NCBI GenBank assembly: GCA_016617785.1
Contig: JADILM010000001.1
Span: 2,418,001 to 2,482,000 of the forward strand
Reading direction: 5' to 3'
DNA length: 64,000 bases
Source of the DNA: Sporobolomyces roseus
Taxonomy: Eukaryota; Basidiomycota; Microbotryomycetes; Sporidiobolales; Sporidiobolaceae
Shown: positions 37,505 to 49,826 of the stretch, piece by piece
Layout: each line of letters begins with the position of its first letter
Position numbering within the stretch: position 1 is the stretch's first letter
Made by a program: the position numbers and the translations under genes
The notes under the pieces: generated by a model
Told to the model about the DNA's origin: nothing
The model's input: only the letters and a program-made list of their open reading frames with translations
Databases searched by the model: none

Positions 37505-40500
37505 TCACAGTTTTCCAGCGTTACGGTTCACCATGCGGATCCCCTCTAACTTGAGTTTGCAATCCTTGAGTACCTTGGTTTGAGGCTTCCAAGTCTGCAG
37601 CACGAGAAAGGGATCAACGAAGACAATCGAGGGAGGACTTTTCCAGAGCTTACCTCGTAAGCTTCTCCAAGAGCTTTTAGCTCGGGAGCGAACAGCTGAC
37701 GAACGTGAGGGTCTTCGATGACTCCTCGTAGAGACCAAGTAAGCAAGTAAGGATTCCTACGATCGCGTGGTTGAAACGACATCGATAGCGGTGGTGCGTG
37801 AGCGGACGTGTCAAGGTGTGTTGGCGCTTCTGTTAGCGAAGTAGTCTCAAAGTGATGTCGGACAGCAAGACTGGGAAATGGAGAACAATCAGGCAATTCG
37901 CTCTCAACGGAGAATCAGAGGGAACTCACTTGAAAACTTCCTCTTCCTCGTAAATCTTCGAATGTCCTACTCCGGTCAGAGCTCCGGCGAGCGCTTCACT
38001 GATATGATAGACGAGATCGTGATCCGAGAGACCAGCATTGCGTAGTCGAGCAGAGAAGACGACTAGGTTTGCGAGGAAATCGCTCGTTCTGAAAGCGTCC
38101 GAATCGATGTAGACAGCTCTTATTATTCCTGGATGATTGACTCCTGAGAATAGCGCAGAGTAGAGAGGTACGACCTGTGGAGCCGCGAACAGATTAGCAA
38201 AGTTTGCGAGACCAAAATGAGGCTCGACTAACTTGATCATTGATCGATCCGACGACTGTCACTTTCACACCAGCGTTGAGGATGACTCGTAAGCTATGGG
38301 AGAAACATCCTCAGCGTATCGAAACGACGATAGATCGAGAACATGACTCACCTCTCGAGGAACTTGATAGCGACGACACTTTCAGGATCTTGGAATTCAA
38401 ACAATTCTCTCGCAGCAGCTGATTCGAGATAGTTGAAGTAGGGAGCAAGCGCGACACTCTGATAGAGGTAGACGAAAGGACCTTGAGCGATTCCGCACAT
38501 TGCGAGTCTGTTCAAGTATCGAAATCAGCTGAAATCCTTGGTCGAAGTCTCATAGAGGAACGTACAAATGAGTTTGAGCACCAACGATAAGATCCTGATC
38601 CAGCATCCTCGCGAGTAGCTGAGTACTGACGACCGTCCCTTGCGAGTGACACGAAACGAAGACTACATCTGCTTTCTTGAGTGCTTGAACCCATTCATCC
38701 CTCTCCGTCAATTGCGAGTAAAGCTTGTTGACTCGATCTTCGACCTGACCTTGACCTTCGAGAGCGATCGCTTGGATGTTGAAGGATGAGACGCCGCTAG
38801 ATTCGAGATAGGTTTGAACGGAGTCGTGCATCATCGTGGCAAATTTGACGCTATCGAAGGGGGGAATCAGTACGAAGCTAGGAGCTCGCGTGAAGTAGTC
38901 AGGCTCACCTAGTTCCGGTAGGCTCTCCAAGAACACTCTTCAATCGAGAGTTCGGGAACCAACCATGAACTCCGATACAAACGACTCGTTTGACGTTTGA
39001 TAATCTCGAGGGTTCAGCCATGACTTCCAACGCTTTCGGTAACTTCTCTGCAGGATCCTCCTTCATCTCTACCGGCATTCCAGGGAATCGTGGAACGTTG
39101 AGAGGAGGAGGTGAAGTTGCTGGAGGATGACTGAAGAGGTAAGCTGAAACGAGCGAGACCGCTCGATTGAGGTTCGATTTCTTTGGCGGGAAGGATCGGG
39201 GAGCTCGGAGGAAGGTGTCGTTGAAAGTTGGGAGGACTAGGTTCTCGAAGGGAGGGTCGGGTTCGGCGAGAGGAGTCGGGGGTTGTCGTTGAGATCCAGA
39301 TCGAATCGATCCAGTGAGAGGCTTGACTGGTCCGTCTGGTTGTGGTCGAAGCTGAGGGGAGGGAGGGAGAGAGGTCGATTCAGTTTGATGGGAAGATGTA
39401 CGGGAGCGAGTTGAGGCAGCTGAAGAATCGACTCCTAGATTCGCAGAGGGATTCGCTCGAGAGAAGATGGCCCAAGAAGACGAAGGTTTCGTTCGAAGAG
39501 GTTTCGAGAGGGTTTCAATCATGGAAGATGAAGAGGAGTCGGGGAAGCTGGCTGTCGAAGTGACTGAATTCGAAGGTGTTCCATCCTCGATCATTTTCCG
39601 TTCTCCACTTCCCTCGATCCGTAATCCTGAATTGTTGATCGCCATCTTGAGCGCTCTCGCTTCCCTCTTCCTTCGCTCTGCCAGTTCCTCCGGTGATTCT
39701 CCCCAAATCGTTTGAATCCAACTCCTCGGCGCATTCTTCGTCGATCCCTTCATGTCGACATCTTCTTCCTCCTGAGGTGCTTCGAATTGATCTGGCGCAG
39801 CGGGAGGTTCTTGTGTAGCTGGTTCTGGCTCGACCGCTTCGATAGAGGGTTGGGAAGAAGAAGCAGGAGGAGCTGGCCCTTCGGATGCATTTCCTACGTT
39901 CGCTGCTTCGTCCGCTTGAGATCCCCAAAGCCACCAAGAACTTCTCGAAGGTCGAACTGAGCGAGGAGTGAGAGTGTCCGAGTCGTATGACTCTGATTGC
40001 TGCTGAGGTGGTGCGCGAAGAGTTCCATCTGTTCAAGAGAACTCCATCAGTTCCGAGCGATGAGGAGAATCGAAGTAGCTATCGCAAACATACCTTTCGT
40101 GTCCGTCTCCGCTCCTGAGACTACCTGAACTGCTTCTGGCACGCGTTCTTCTGGTTCGGTAACAGGTTGTTCCATCTCAATCTCCATTTCCTCCTTGACC
40201 TCTTCAGCAGGTCTCTCACCCTCCATCTCTTTCTCTTTCGCTTGCTCAGCCAAATCCGTCGAGCTCCCATAAACACCTCCCGATAACAAACTCAACCACC
40301 CTCTCCCACTCGAAGAAGTCATCGTTTCTGTATTCGTAGTCGGGTCGCTTGCTGAAGGTAGATCTAGGGAGGTTCGTTCAGCTCTAGGGGTCGATGGATC
40401 TGCTTCGTCCGGGAGGAGAGGCTCGACAATCGAAGACGCTGTAGAGGAAGATGGTGAAGTCGATTCGAAAGCGGGTTTTTGAGAGTCTGAGGGGTCGGTC

Positions 40501-41300
40501 GTTCCTGAAGACGAAGGTGGAGGATCGTTGTTTGACGGTGGCACGTTTGGAGTGAAGAAAGAAGGGGATGTAGGTTTACCGATCCATCTTTTCGCGCTGA
40601 GGAATCCTTGTGACGGTGAGATTGAGAGGGTAGAGGAAGTCGAGGTCGATGCGACGGGTCGAGAAGGTTGACGCGGCGAAGCGAGAGATGTGGAAGAACG
40701 TGATCTTGAGGGAGAGGCCGAAGAGGGAGGTGATTGGGAAGCGAAGGAAGAGGAGGTCGAAAGGGTGCTGTTTGTTCTTGATCTTGAAGCTCCATCTAGT
40801 TTCGCTCGTTTCGAAGATGAAGAGGACTTCTTCGCTTTTCCCTTCCCTTTATCGGTCTCCTGCATACTTGCATCGCCATCAATCGGTTCTTCAACGAAAC
40901 CGTTCTCCTGTTCGATCCCTCTCAAACTAATCGCAGATCCCGTGTCCTCCGCTGTCACGCCCTTTGTCGTCCTGATCGAGCTCGTCGAGCTATCTGCTCT
41001 TTGCCGAGCGTTTCTTCCTACCGCCAAAGTGCTGTTACTCCTCGAACTTCGAATACTCACTCGATCTGATTCGTCTCCCCCTGCTCCACCTCCTTCAATC
41101 TCCATCATTTTCCTCGTCAACAATGCATGAGCCGAATTGGATGATGTTGAACTAGAAGATGTAGCGGAACCGGTGGCAGAGAGGTTGCGAGTTCGAGAGG
41201 AAGAGGAAGAAGAGGGTCCGACGAAGAGTTGGTCGAGGGGATTATTGGAGGATGAAGTGACGGGAGGTGCAGGACGAGAAGGTGGTGCTCTCCAGGACAT
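37505..41300 (-). CDS. Large alpha/beta-hydrolase-fold protein (YDR444W-like)
   Basis: Putative serine ester hydrolase. The first coding exon (41300-40094 approximately) is Ser/Pro/Arg-rich and disordered, and disorder continues to about 39200. The hydrolase part begins KRVVCIGVHGWFPN (about 38980), runs through LGEPTGTSVKFA and IQAIALEGQGQVEDRVN, and contains the nucleophile elbow VVFVSCHSQGTVVS (about 38650). A later block LNAGVKVTVVGSIDDQVVPLYSALFSG supplies the likely acid residue, and GVGHSKIYEEE the likely catalytic His. These strings fit the uncharacterised fungal family that includes yeast YDR444W, as I recall it. About eight exons, about 1,080 residues. It has no signal peptide. A lipid substrate is plausible but not shown. 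Confidence 0.83.
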
Positions 41301-41842
41301 CGGGAGAGAGGGGAGAAGTCGGAAGAGGAACGAGGCTGTGGGAGAGGAGGAAAACAGGAGTCAGTCTCTGATCTAGTGCGCGGGGTCGTTTGGTAACAGC
41401 CTCAAGGTCTGATTGATAGTCTCCAACCCGCCTCAGCTCGCTTTGACTGCTCGATGAAACGAATCTCCATCTCGAACATTATAACCGGTTCCCTACCCTC
41501 GCCTCGTTGCCTGTAGCCTGATAGAGCGTATGACGCTCACCTGGTCAAGTTGTGGGTTCACACTTGTCCACGTACTTGTCGAAAGTCGAGTGATCTAGAG
41601 GTTGTTCGGTTGAAATGAGAATGAAAAAGATCCAATGACGGAGGTGAGATCAAGATCTACTCCTGAGCTTTGCGAGCGGAGATCGAGATGGATTATCGAG
41701 AACGATGTAGTCGAGAGTAAGCAAGTTGAGCGGAAGGAACGAGCGAGAGAGCGAGACCATTCTCAACTTTCGCAACTTTTCGCAACTTTTCGTGAAATCA
41801 ACAACAACATAATGCAGAGCGTCTATGGTGAACAAGAGATCT
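41301..41842. other. Intergenic, promoter side of the hydrolase gene
   Basis: About 540 bases between two minus-strand genes. It contains the tandem CGCAACTTTT element described separately. A + strand open frame at 41635-41871 overlaps the element and is not convincing. Confidence 0.5.
41764..41792 (+). repeat. Tandem CGCAACTTTT element, copy 1
   Basis: Three near-perfect units: CAACTTT then CGCAACTTTT twice and CG. A similar element occurs at 57463-57492, upstream of the GRAM-VASt gene. It may be a promoter motif or a shared short repeat. Confidence 0.75.
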
Positions 41843-43783
41843 CTACAAGAACGTTCTGGCCAGGAATGTAACACCCAGTCCTCCCGCGACTACGACTGAG
41901 CCGACGACGACTCCCAATTCAATCATCAAGCTGAACCATTCCTTCTTTACTCGTTTCCCTGCTGCAGGTCCAAACTCCAGCTCCTACGAGACGAGACGAC
42001 GAGTACAGCATCAGCGAGGTAAAGAGACAGAGGGAAGTGAGCAAGAGTGTTTCCGAAAGCTCACAGTTTCTTCACCTTCCTCCAATCCCAACTTGTCTCC
42101 ATGTCTCTCTGCATCTCTCCAGGCAAACACGGTCCTCCTCTCTCCCAATTGCCATACGACCAACAGACTCACGACCCATTTGAACCAATCTCTTCTTCTT
42201 GACTCCCATCTCCTCCCTCTCTCGCCTCCAAACCTCGAGTATAAATCGCCGAAAGTGAGTAATCCCAAACTCATCAACCTCTCCTGTTCGACCGAACATC
42301 GATCCCTCCACCTCCCTCTAGGTATCGCTAATTGATCCGCCAAACTCCCACCCAAACAAAGCCTCGCCAACTCGCAGTGGTGTAAAACGTTTGTGTTCCG
42401 TGGAGCTCTCCCACTGACGCTGCTCAGGATTTTGTATTGGGGTGTCGTGTACGGATCGGAAGGTGGAGTGCCAGAGGGAAAAATGGCGTATGCTAAAGAA
42501 GCGAAAGATGATTCGGTCGTTTCGAATGATCCACCGTAATATCGGAGGAGGAGAGAGGGTTTGATTCCGAGGTAGTAACCAACATGTCTCCATGCTGTCT
42601 TGTAGGCTAGTTTCTCGCGTGGTGTCATAGACATTCCGTTTCGTGTCATTGACCAACAAGGTCCGATTGCGAACGCTCCCAAAACGGCGAGAAGGTCACT
42701 TTGTTCACGAGGAAACGATCAGCTGAAGTGAGGAGGAGAAGAAGGGAGGAATAATCAGACGTACGCTTGATTGATCGGAATTCCTTCTTTCTCTACATCG
42801 TACTTGTTGTATCGACCTTTCCCACCCATAATCCTCTTCCTCACTTGAGCATGTAACAATCTCACCCTCATAGCACTCTTCCAACCTCGTCCTGAACCAG
42901 GAGTCATATCCTCCATCGCCTGTACTTGGGTAGAATCAGCTACTTGAGCGAGAAACGAGGGAAAGAGGTAAAGAAGAGACGTACATCGAGAACGAAAAGT
43001 GTAGTCTCGAGTAAACGCTTGTAAGTCGCTTCTTTCGCGTCCGAGGTGAGATAATTCGTTTCATGCATGACTGAAGCGAGTTTAGGGCTTGAGAAACCAC
43101 CTGAGTACGATTTGTTTCTGTCAGTATCGCCTGAGAGAATCGGAGGATAAAGCCTGGGATGATACTTACCAGCTAGAGAGAAATGCATCAAAGCCGTAAA
43201 GATCTGCCCAGAATACTTCCAGAACACTCTTTGACCTTCAGCAAGAGTCGGTTCATCCTGATAAAACGAAAACCTCTTAATCAGTCTATTATTTCTCGCT
43301 CCCTCTCACGCAGATTAAATGGAAACTCACAGTAGTTGCTTCGAACGCTTTCAACGGAGTGAATCTCCCTTCTTCCCCCTTCTCATTCTTGTTCCCCAAT
43401 CCGCTAACTCCCTCTCCCGGAATCCTATTCATTTCCCTCCAAAACCTCACCACCGGATCCCCTTCCTCCCTCGTCTCACTCCCCCCAACATATTCCCTAA
43501 CCGCCTCGTACGCATCCCTCCCACTTCCTTTCCCTACGAGCCCAAGGACTTGTACTACCTCATCCGCGAGTGAATCTGAATCGTGCCTCCAAGGATCGAT
43601 TTCTGTAGGTTTGAGGCAATCTTGATTGAACAAGGAAATGAAATCCCATCTTCTGAAGAGGGAGTTGGGTTTGATTGATTCTAGTGCCGAGGGATCGGGG
43701 AGAGTTGGGATTGAAGAAAGGGGTGGAAGGGGAGAAGGGAGGGAACCGACGTAGAGTAAAGGGGAGGGTCGGAGGAGTGGCAT
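41843..43783 (-). CDS. DUF2236/MPAB-type oxygenase, membrane-anchored
   Basis: Member of the MpaB/Lcp-like family (ER-bound oxygenase and rubber oxygenase relatives), probably haem dependent. The start ending at 43783 gives MPLLRPSPLLYVGSLPSP. Family motifs are VFWKYSGQIFTALMHFSLAG (about 43195), ATYKRLLETTLFVLDAM, RIMGGKGRYNKYDVEKEG with IPINQADLLAVLGAFAIGP, and TPREKLAYKTAWRHVGYYLG. The HHCELARLCLG region near 42370 may hold a haem-ligand His, by analogy only. The C-terminus has a membrane helix (SLMIELGVVVGSVVVAGG) just before the stop at 41843-41845. About seven exons. Fungal relatives include secondary-metabolite enzymes, but no biosynthetic cluster is visible here. Confidence 0.87.
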
Positions 43784-44213
43784 CGGATGGAATGTTTGAG
43801 GGAGGTGAGGTGGAGGGAGAAGGAAGAGAGGAGCGTGAAAGAGAGAGGGAAGTTAGAGATCGGAGTGAGAATGAGGCTATGTCATGGGTTCCCTGCAGGA
43901 ATCGATCAGTCCTCGTTGATGTAACAGAGCTAGCGATGATTGGTTATAGTATAGCTAATCCCCAAGCTAGCTAGTTGGGTCGAGCGAGTGTAGATTGTTC
44001 GAATTGATTCAAAGTTGAAAAGAGTAGCAATCTGGAAGCGTAATGAGTTGTTGGGACGGTTGTCGATGTATCTGTAGTAGCTATGTAGCATGCTCATTCA
44101 ATCGCTGTGAATGAGTGAGGAGTCGGAGATGAAAGAGTCGCTTCGTCGTACGTCGTCGCGAACCTTTGTCTCTCTCTCTCTCTTTACTCTCTCACCTCAA
44201 CTCGGTCTTGATC
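43784..44213. other. Divergent promoter region
   Basis: Separates the DUF2236 gene and CCT3. A short inverted repeat TCATTCA/TGAATGA lies near 44095-44115 and a CT microsatellite at about 44168-44184 lies in the probable CCT3 5' UTR. Confidence 0.5.
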
Positions 44214-46673
44214 ATGCAGAATCAAGCAGTAGTAGTAAATGGTAAGCATAGCCCTTCAACTACCACGCAATGAGTAGAACTGACAGAGCAGTGTAATAAA
44301 GTTGGACCTGAACGACAGAATGGTAGAAAGGCACAAATTACAAACATTACTACTGCCAAAGTACCTACTCTCCTACTACTCTTTAGTTACTCGGTAGACT
44401 GACTCGCAAGTGTGATTGGGATTAGACTGTGGCAGATGTAATCAGAACTTGCTTAGGTTAGTCCTCCCTCCCTCACTTCTCGACTCACTCCTAGAGCGAT
44501 TTACTGATATGAGCATCTACTTGTAGGTCCTAGGGCCATGTTGAAAATGATCTTGGATCGTAGGTTGAACAATTCTCACTTTCCCTTTCTCTCCTCTTGA
44601 GAGTCGTGCTAACTCCCCCTCCCCTATCTCTCTCGTTAGCTATGGGTGGTATCCTGTGGGTGGCTTAAATCTTACATCCTCACACTAGCGAGACTGACGA
44701 GAAAAGTTGGAATTCAGGTTGACCAACGATGGAAATGCAATTTTGAGGGAAATCGAAGTTGGACATCCAGCGGCGAAATCAATGATTGAATTGTCGAGAA
44801 CTCAGGATGAAGAAGTTGGAGATGGAACTACTTCGGTCATCATTCTTGGTAAGAGCACTCTCCTTTCCTCCTCTCCCTCGAAAAGTCGAGAGTGTTTTCA
44901 CTAATCTCCCTTTTATTTGCAGCTGGTGAAATCCTCGCACAAGCTTTACCTCACCTCGAACGCAACATTCACCCAGTCGTCATCATCTCTGCCTTCAAAC
45001 GAGCACTCGAAGAAGCTCTCCTCATCATCGAACGAATTTCAATCCCCGTCGACCCTTCAAACGAGACTGAAATGCTCGCCCTGATCAAGACTTCGATCGG
45101 TACAAAATTCGTTTCACGATGGAGTGAGATGATGTGTAAACTCGCTTTACAAGCGATTCGAACGGTCGCGAAAGAAGAGAATGGAAAATCAACGGTCGAC
45201 ATCAAACGTTATGCCAAAGTTGAGAAAGTACCGGGAGGAGAGATTGAAGATTCTAGAGTGTTGGACGGTGTCATGTTGAACAAGGACGTGACGCATCCTA
45301 AAATGAGGAGGAGGATCGAGAATCCTAGGGTCATCTTGTTGGATTGTCCGTTGGAGTATAAAAAGGGAGAGAGTCAAACGAATATCGAGATTCAGAAGGA
45401 GGAGGATTGGAATAGGATCTTGGAGATTGAGGAGGAACAAATCAAACAGATGTGTGATAGAATTATCGAGTTTAAACCTGATATGGTTTTCACTGAGAAA
45501 GGTGTATCTGGTTCGTCTTCTCTCTTATTTCCCTTTCTCCCTCTCTCTAGCTGATGAGAGGTTTCGTTAGATCTCGCTCAACATTACCTCGTCAAGAACA
45601 ACATTACGGCGATCAGACGAGTTCGTAAATCCGACAACAACCGTATTGCTCGTGCCACTGGAGCTACCATCGTCAACCGAGTAGACGACCTGAGAGAAAT
45701 CGACGTAGGAACCAAGTGTGGATTATTCAACGTTGAGAAACTAGGTGATGAGTAAGCTTTTTCACTCTTCCCTTCTCTCCCTTTGTCCTCTCGACTTGAA
45801 AGCTGATTCATGTGCGATTTTGATAGGTACTTTACATTCCTAACGAAATGTCAAGATCCCAAAGCCTGTACGATCCTCCTCCGAGGACCCTCGAAAGATA
45901 TCCTCCACGAAATCGACCGAAACCTCGCCGACGCGATGGCCGTCGCTCGTAACGTCGTTTTCGATCCTAGATTGGCTCCCGGAGGTGGTGCGACCGAGAT
46001 GGCAATTTCGGTTGGGTTGGCTCAGAAAGCGAGGAGTATCGAAGGAGTTGAAGGGTGGCCTTTTAGAGCGGTCGCAGAGGCAATGGAAGTCATTCCTAGG
46101 ACACTCGTTCAGAACTGTGGTGGAAATGCGATTAGGGTTTTGACGAGTTTGAGGGTAAGCACTTGAATCATTATTCTCTCGCGCTGCGACCTTTGAGGAG
46201 TTGGAACTGATGATGAATGAGTGTGTGGATAGGCTAAACACGCTGCGGGTGAACATCAGTTTGGTGTAGATGGTGAGAGTGGTAAAGTCGTCGATATGAA
46301 GGAGTACGGTCTTTACGAGAGTGCGGCGGTCAAGGTTCAAACTATCAAGACTGCTATCGAGGTACGTTGCGATCTCATATTCCATCTACAGCTCGACGCT
46401 TGCTGATGGAGTCCTCTCCTGTCCGTACAGTCTGCTTGCCTGCTTCTCCGAGTCGACGAGTAAGTTTCCCTCTTCCTTCGTTTCTCTCACGATCTCTCCC
46501 CCCCCACGCCGTCTTCTTACTCTCTAACACCTATGAACACCCTCCTGACGACCTCTCTTGCTCCCCACCACAGTATCGTTTCGGCTAAGCGACCGCAAGG
46601 AGAGAACGGACCCGGAGTTCAAAGTACCGCGCCCGGAGACGATGGTGAGGGAGGTATGATGCCCGAGATGTAA
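44214..46673 (+). CDS. CCT3: T-complex protein 1 subunit gamma (CCT3)
   Basis: Subunit of the cytosolic CCT/TRiC chaperonin that folds actin and tubulin. The 5' end is split into tiny exons: 44214-44241, 44302-44360, 44426-44456, 44527-44559, a 16-nt exon 44640-44655 and 44718-44848. They join as [47 protein letters not shown] and [12 protein letters not shown], which matches CCT3 exactly in order. ATP-site motifs are [10 protein letters not shown] and [11 protein letters not shown]. Gamma-type segments include [12 protein letters not shown] and [15 protein letters not shown] sequence ([16 protein letters not shown]). The end CLLLRVDDIVSAKRP is the common CCT C-terminus. About ten exons, about 555 residues. 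Confidence 0.97.
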
Positions 46674-47135
46674 GGAGGACCATACGCAATTCGAACATAG
46701 ACTCGACAGGGACGAGATGAGGAGGAGAAAGCGGGAGGAAAGGAGAGAGATCAAAATCGGTAGTTTCAAATTCTGTATACGCATATTTTCGTCTTTTTCT
46801 CTCAGCAATACTACAGGATACCGAATCGATAGGTTGACGCTGCTTCGTGGCGAGGGATTGACGAAGAGGCACGACCGACGCCGCGGGAAAGCTTGAGACG
46901 AAAACTTGCGAAAGCCTGACTTCGCAATTATCGGAATAATCCCAGGCCTGCGGTTCTTCTCTTGTCCCCTCCTTGCTCTCGCTTGCTTGTCTTCACTCCA
47001 CCTGAGAAGTCATTCAGCAGAGATGACAAATCATTCGCTGATTATCTCATCGAATCATCGAATCATCTTCTCACTCAACATCTCTTCTTCTCTTCACTTG
47101 CACACCCTCATTCTCGACACTACTTCACAGAGCCC
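46674..47135. other. Intergenic
   Basis: 3' flank of CCT3 and promoter of the F-box gene, both on the + strand. In-frame sequence upstream of 47136 is open back to 46962 but lacks conserved features. Confidence 0.5.
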
Positions 47136-48175
47136 ATGAATGAATCACCAGCTACTCAGCTACCACCAGAGCTACTCCTCGTCATCTTCTCACACTTGCA
47201 AAACTCTCAAGATGAGGAAGAACAAGCAGCGGATCAAATCTCACTCAAATCAGCAACTCTCGTTTGTCGAGCATTCACAGACCCTGCACAAGCAATCTTA
47301 TGGCAGTCAGGAGCTACGCTGGAAGGAGCCGGAGACTTGGAGAAGTTCATCAAAAGTGCTTCGAGACGAAGAGTTGGGCCAAAGGAAATCACGGTCAAGG
47401 ATGGAAGGGACGCTATCGACGAGAAGTTGTTGATCAGGTTATGGGACAGCATTCGAGGGGTCGAACGATTAACGATTATCAGCGGTGAAACGAGAGTGTC
47501 GGCGGAAACTTTCAATCATGCAGCTCTAGCAGGTTCGTAGTGCCCTCCCTTTCGATATCGAAGCGTCACAGTACTTACAAGAAGGGTAAAACGATAGGCC
47601 TGAAATCACTCGGCCTCTGCGTTCGCCTGAGACCGTCAAAATCGACCACTTCCCTCCCTTTCGAACTGAACAAACTCAATCTGATCGACACCGAGATCCT
47701 CACACCTCATCAAGCCTCGTTCCTCTCAACCATCGCCCGCTCTTCCTCTTCCTCCATGCGTACCCTCTCCCTCTCCTCGATCAGCGGTTCAGCCCATCTC
47801 GCCGTCTCGCGATCCATTCTCCCCTTCGCCCCAAACCTACGACATCTCGGCCTCTCAAACGAATCACCTCATGATCCGGTACACTACGTCCGATTCCTCG
47901 AATCGACCACTGCATTGAGATCCCTCGAATGCACGACTTTATCTCTGCCTCTCCTTCATGCGTTACCGGAGTCGCTGAGAGGGTTGGCGACGATGGAGGA
48001 AATTCGGAATTTACAAGTCGATCAGCTCAAGATTGCTTTCGAACGATTGAAGGGATTGGAGAGGTTGTATTTTGCGTGCTCGAAGAAGGAGTTTGAGGGG
48101 TTGGAAGGAGGGATGGAATTGGTGAAGGAAATGGAAAGGCGAGAGGTCGAATGGCATTTCGCCGAGGATTACTAG
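47136..48175 (+). CDS. F-box protein with LRR-like C-terminus
   Basis: Probable substrate receptor of an SCF ubiquitin ligase. Two exons, 47136-47532 and 47598-48175, give 324 residues. The F-box is at the N-terminus: QLPPELLLVIFSHLQNSQ, then SLKSATLVCRAFTDPAQAILW. The rest has spaced Leu-rich segments (LKSLGLCVRLRP, LNKLNLIDTEIL, LRHLGLSNES, LRSLECTTLSL, LERLYFACSK), as in irregular fungal LRR folds. The start at 47136 places the F-box at the usual 5-10 residues from the end; an upstream ATG at 46962 would add about 58 residues of low-complexity sequence. The target is unknown. Confidence 0.85.
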
Positions 48176-48640
48176 ACTGTCACGTGTAGCGTGAAATCTT
48201 AGGCAGAACTTGGATTCGACGAAGGAAACATCTCTTGGACGAGGTGAGTTCTCGATTTCGCAAAGAGTTTATAGCTCATCTTCGACCGGGCTGATACCTT
48301 CACGTTCATCACAGACGTTCGATCAATACTGGAACTGGCTTCGACGTCTACGGCTCAAATCAGACTCCGCTGTCGACTCCGGGTCGAAGATGGGAGTCGT
48401 CGGCGCTTTCTGCGGCCTTCCCCTGTAGAATGAACGGTATTCGGCGAGATGTCTTCGTGCATTGATCTATTCGGAGCTCGAAGAAGACTCGGAGGAGCGG
48501 AGGTTCGGAGAGAGGCCATTGCATCGGTTTCCCCAAATTCGCGGAACTTGCTTTTCCCTCGCTTACTCCTCGCTTCGATGCCAGCTTCTTCGATTCGTCC
48601 ACTTCTCCCTCTTCTTCGTCCTCCTCATTCCCGACGCAAA
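48176..48640. other. Intergenic with a possible 5' UTR intron
   Basis: A GT-AG pair (GTGAGTT at 48243 and CACAG at about 48315) with a GCTGAT branch-like site suggests a spliced leader exon, perhaps of the gene at 48641. No start codon or conserved protein was found in it. Confidence 0.4.
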
Positions 48641-49073
48641 ATGTCAATACTAGGAGAAACCGGTTTGCAGCGTTGGAGTCGCTTCGAAGGATACTTGAGC
48701 GATCTTGACCGTATACAGCTGGGCGCTGCCGATGAACAGATGCTCCAGTCTCTTCGCCGAGTCACACAACACGAATTTGTCGACGAGACTCATCACATCA
48801 ATCAACGAGAGGTCGTCCAAGCGATGGCTACCTGGTCAGTGACAGCGAGGAATCCGGTCAGTCTCACTCTCCCAACTTCGGATCTCGAATAGCAGCTGAC
48901 ATCAAGGTTTTATCATCAGGGCGCCGATACTAAGCGCTCCCGAGAACAACTCGAGCGAGTCTGCGTGAGTGGTTTCAACCTTGCGAAGATCTAGCAGACT
49001 GACCGATCGGTCGAACGGTGGTGAACAGGAGAATGTGTGGGGCGAGAAGTGGACGAGTCATGTACGACGATGA
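48641..49073 (+). CDS. Small uncharacterised protein, 101 residues
   Basis: Three exons fit exactly in frame: 48641-48856, 48920-48964 and 49029-49073. The protein begins MSILGETGLQRWSRFEGYL and is mostly helical by appearance, with many charged residues (LRRVTQHEFVDETHHINQRE) and a basic end (KWTSHVRR). No signal peptide or membrane segment. In-frame upstream ATGs at 48449 and 48581 exist; the 48641 start is chosen because sequence before it is Arg/Pro/Leu-rich and looks non-coding. Splice sites are canonical and both introns are 63-64 nt, typical for this genome. Size and helix content would suit a subunit of a coiled-coil complex, but I do not recognise it. Confidence 0.65.
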
Positions 49074-49826
49074 TTCTGTTTGACTGCCATTTCCACGCTC
49101 ACGCAATCCTTGGATTCGAACAGGCAAAGGCGAACTCGCTCGGAAGAGGAAATCGACGATTCATTCCTGTCGGCCGTCATGCTGGTTCGGTGGCCAGCCA
49201 GAGGTAGAGGGCTATCGAGTAGGGAGTTTGCCAGCTCCATAGGGCAGAGGAACTGGAATAGAGTCAGGCTGCAACATACATTTTCATTTCTGCGATTCAA
49301 CCGATGCCGCTTCTGCAGGGTTATTGACATGGCGAATGGCATCTGTTGGAGCACCTTCTGTACACCTCAAGGAGAATGAAGTATGAAGGCAGACACGGAG
49401 AATGCCAGCTGGCCAGCGCATTGCGAAAACCGAGAGGCAGTCAAGACGAGGGCTCAAGGACGGGCCCGAGCTTCGCGCCGCTGGCGTATCTCAGTCTTGG
49501 AAGTATCTTTAGCAATTCTGAGCCATCATAAGCGGAAATAGCGAAACGAAGTGAAAGGTAAGAGGTCAAAAGTGTCAAGCGATTTTTCCCCTCTCACTCT
49601 TCCCTACAACAACAGGTGCACGCTCACTTCAGCTCGTAGAGGTACGAGATAGCTCTCAACAAACTACTAGAGGCATCTCAGCCCAGCTCCAGCTCTTCGA
49701 CTCGCTCTCCTCCTCACCAAACTTTCATCTTTAGATCGACTACCGCGACCTCCAACCTCACTAGAATCCACAAGAGTAACAGTCAAGTCTTGACGAGCTA
49801 CTCTATAACTGTCTCAAGCCCACAAG
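49074..49826. other. Intergenic, promoter side of NUP42
   Basis: About 750 bases between two + strand genes. Open frames on both strands at 49058-49380 overlap each other and lack motifs. Nothing else recognised. Confidence 0.5.

Noticed and set aside
46962..47135. N-terminal extension of the F-box protein from an upstream ATG
   Set aside because: It would put about 58 low-complexity residues before an F-box that normally starts near the N-terminus.
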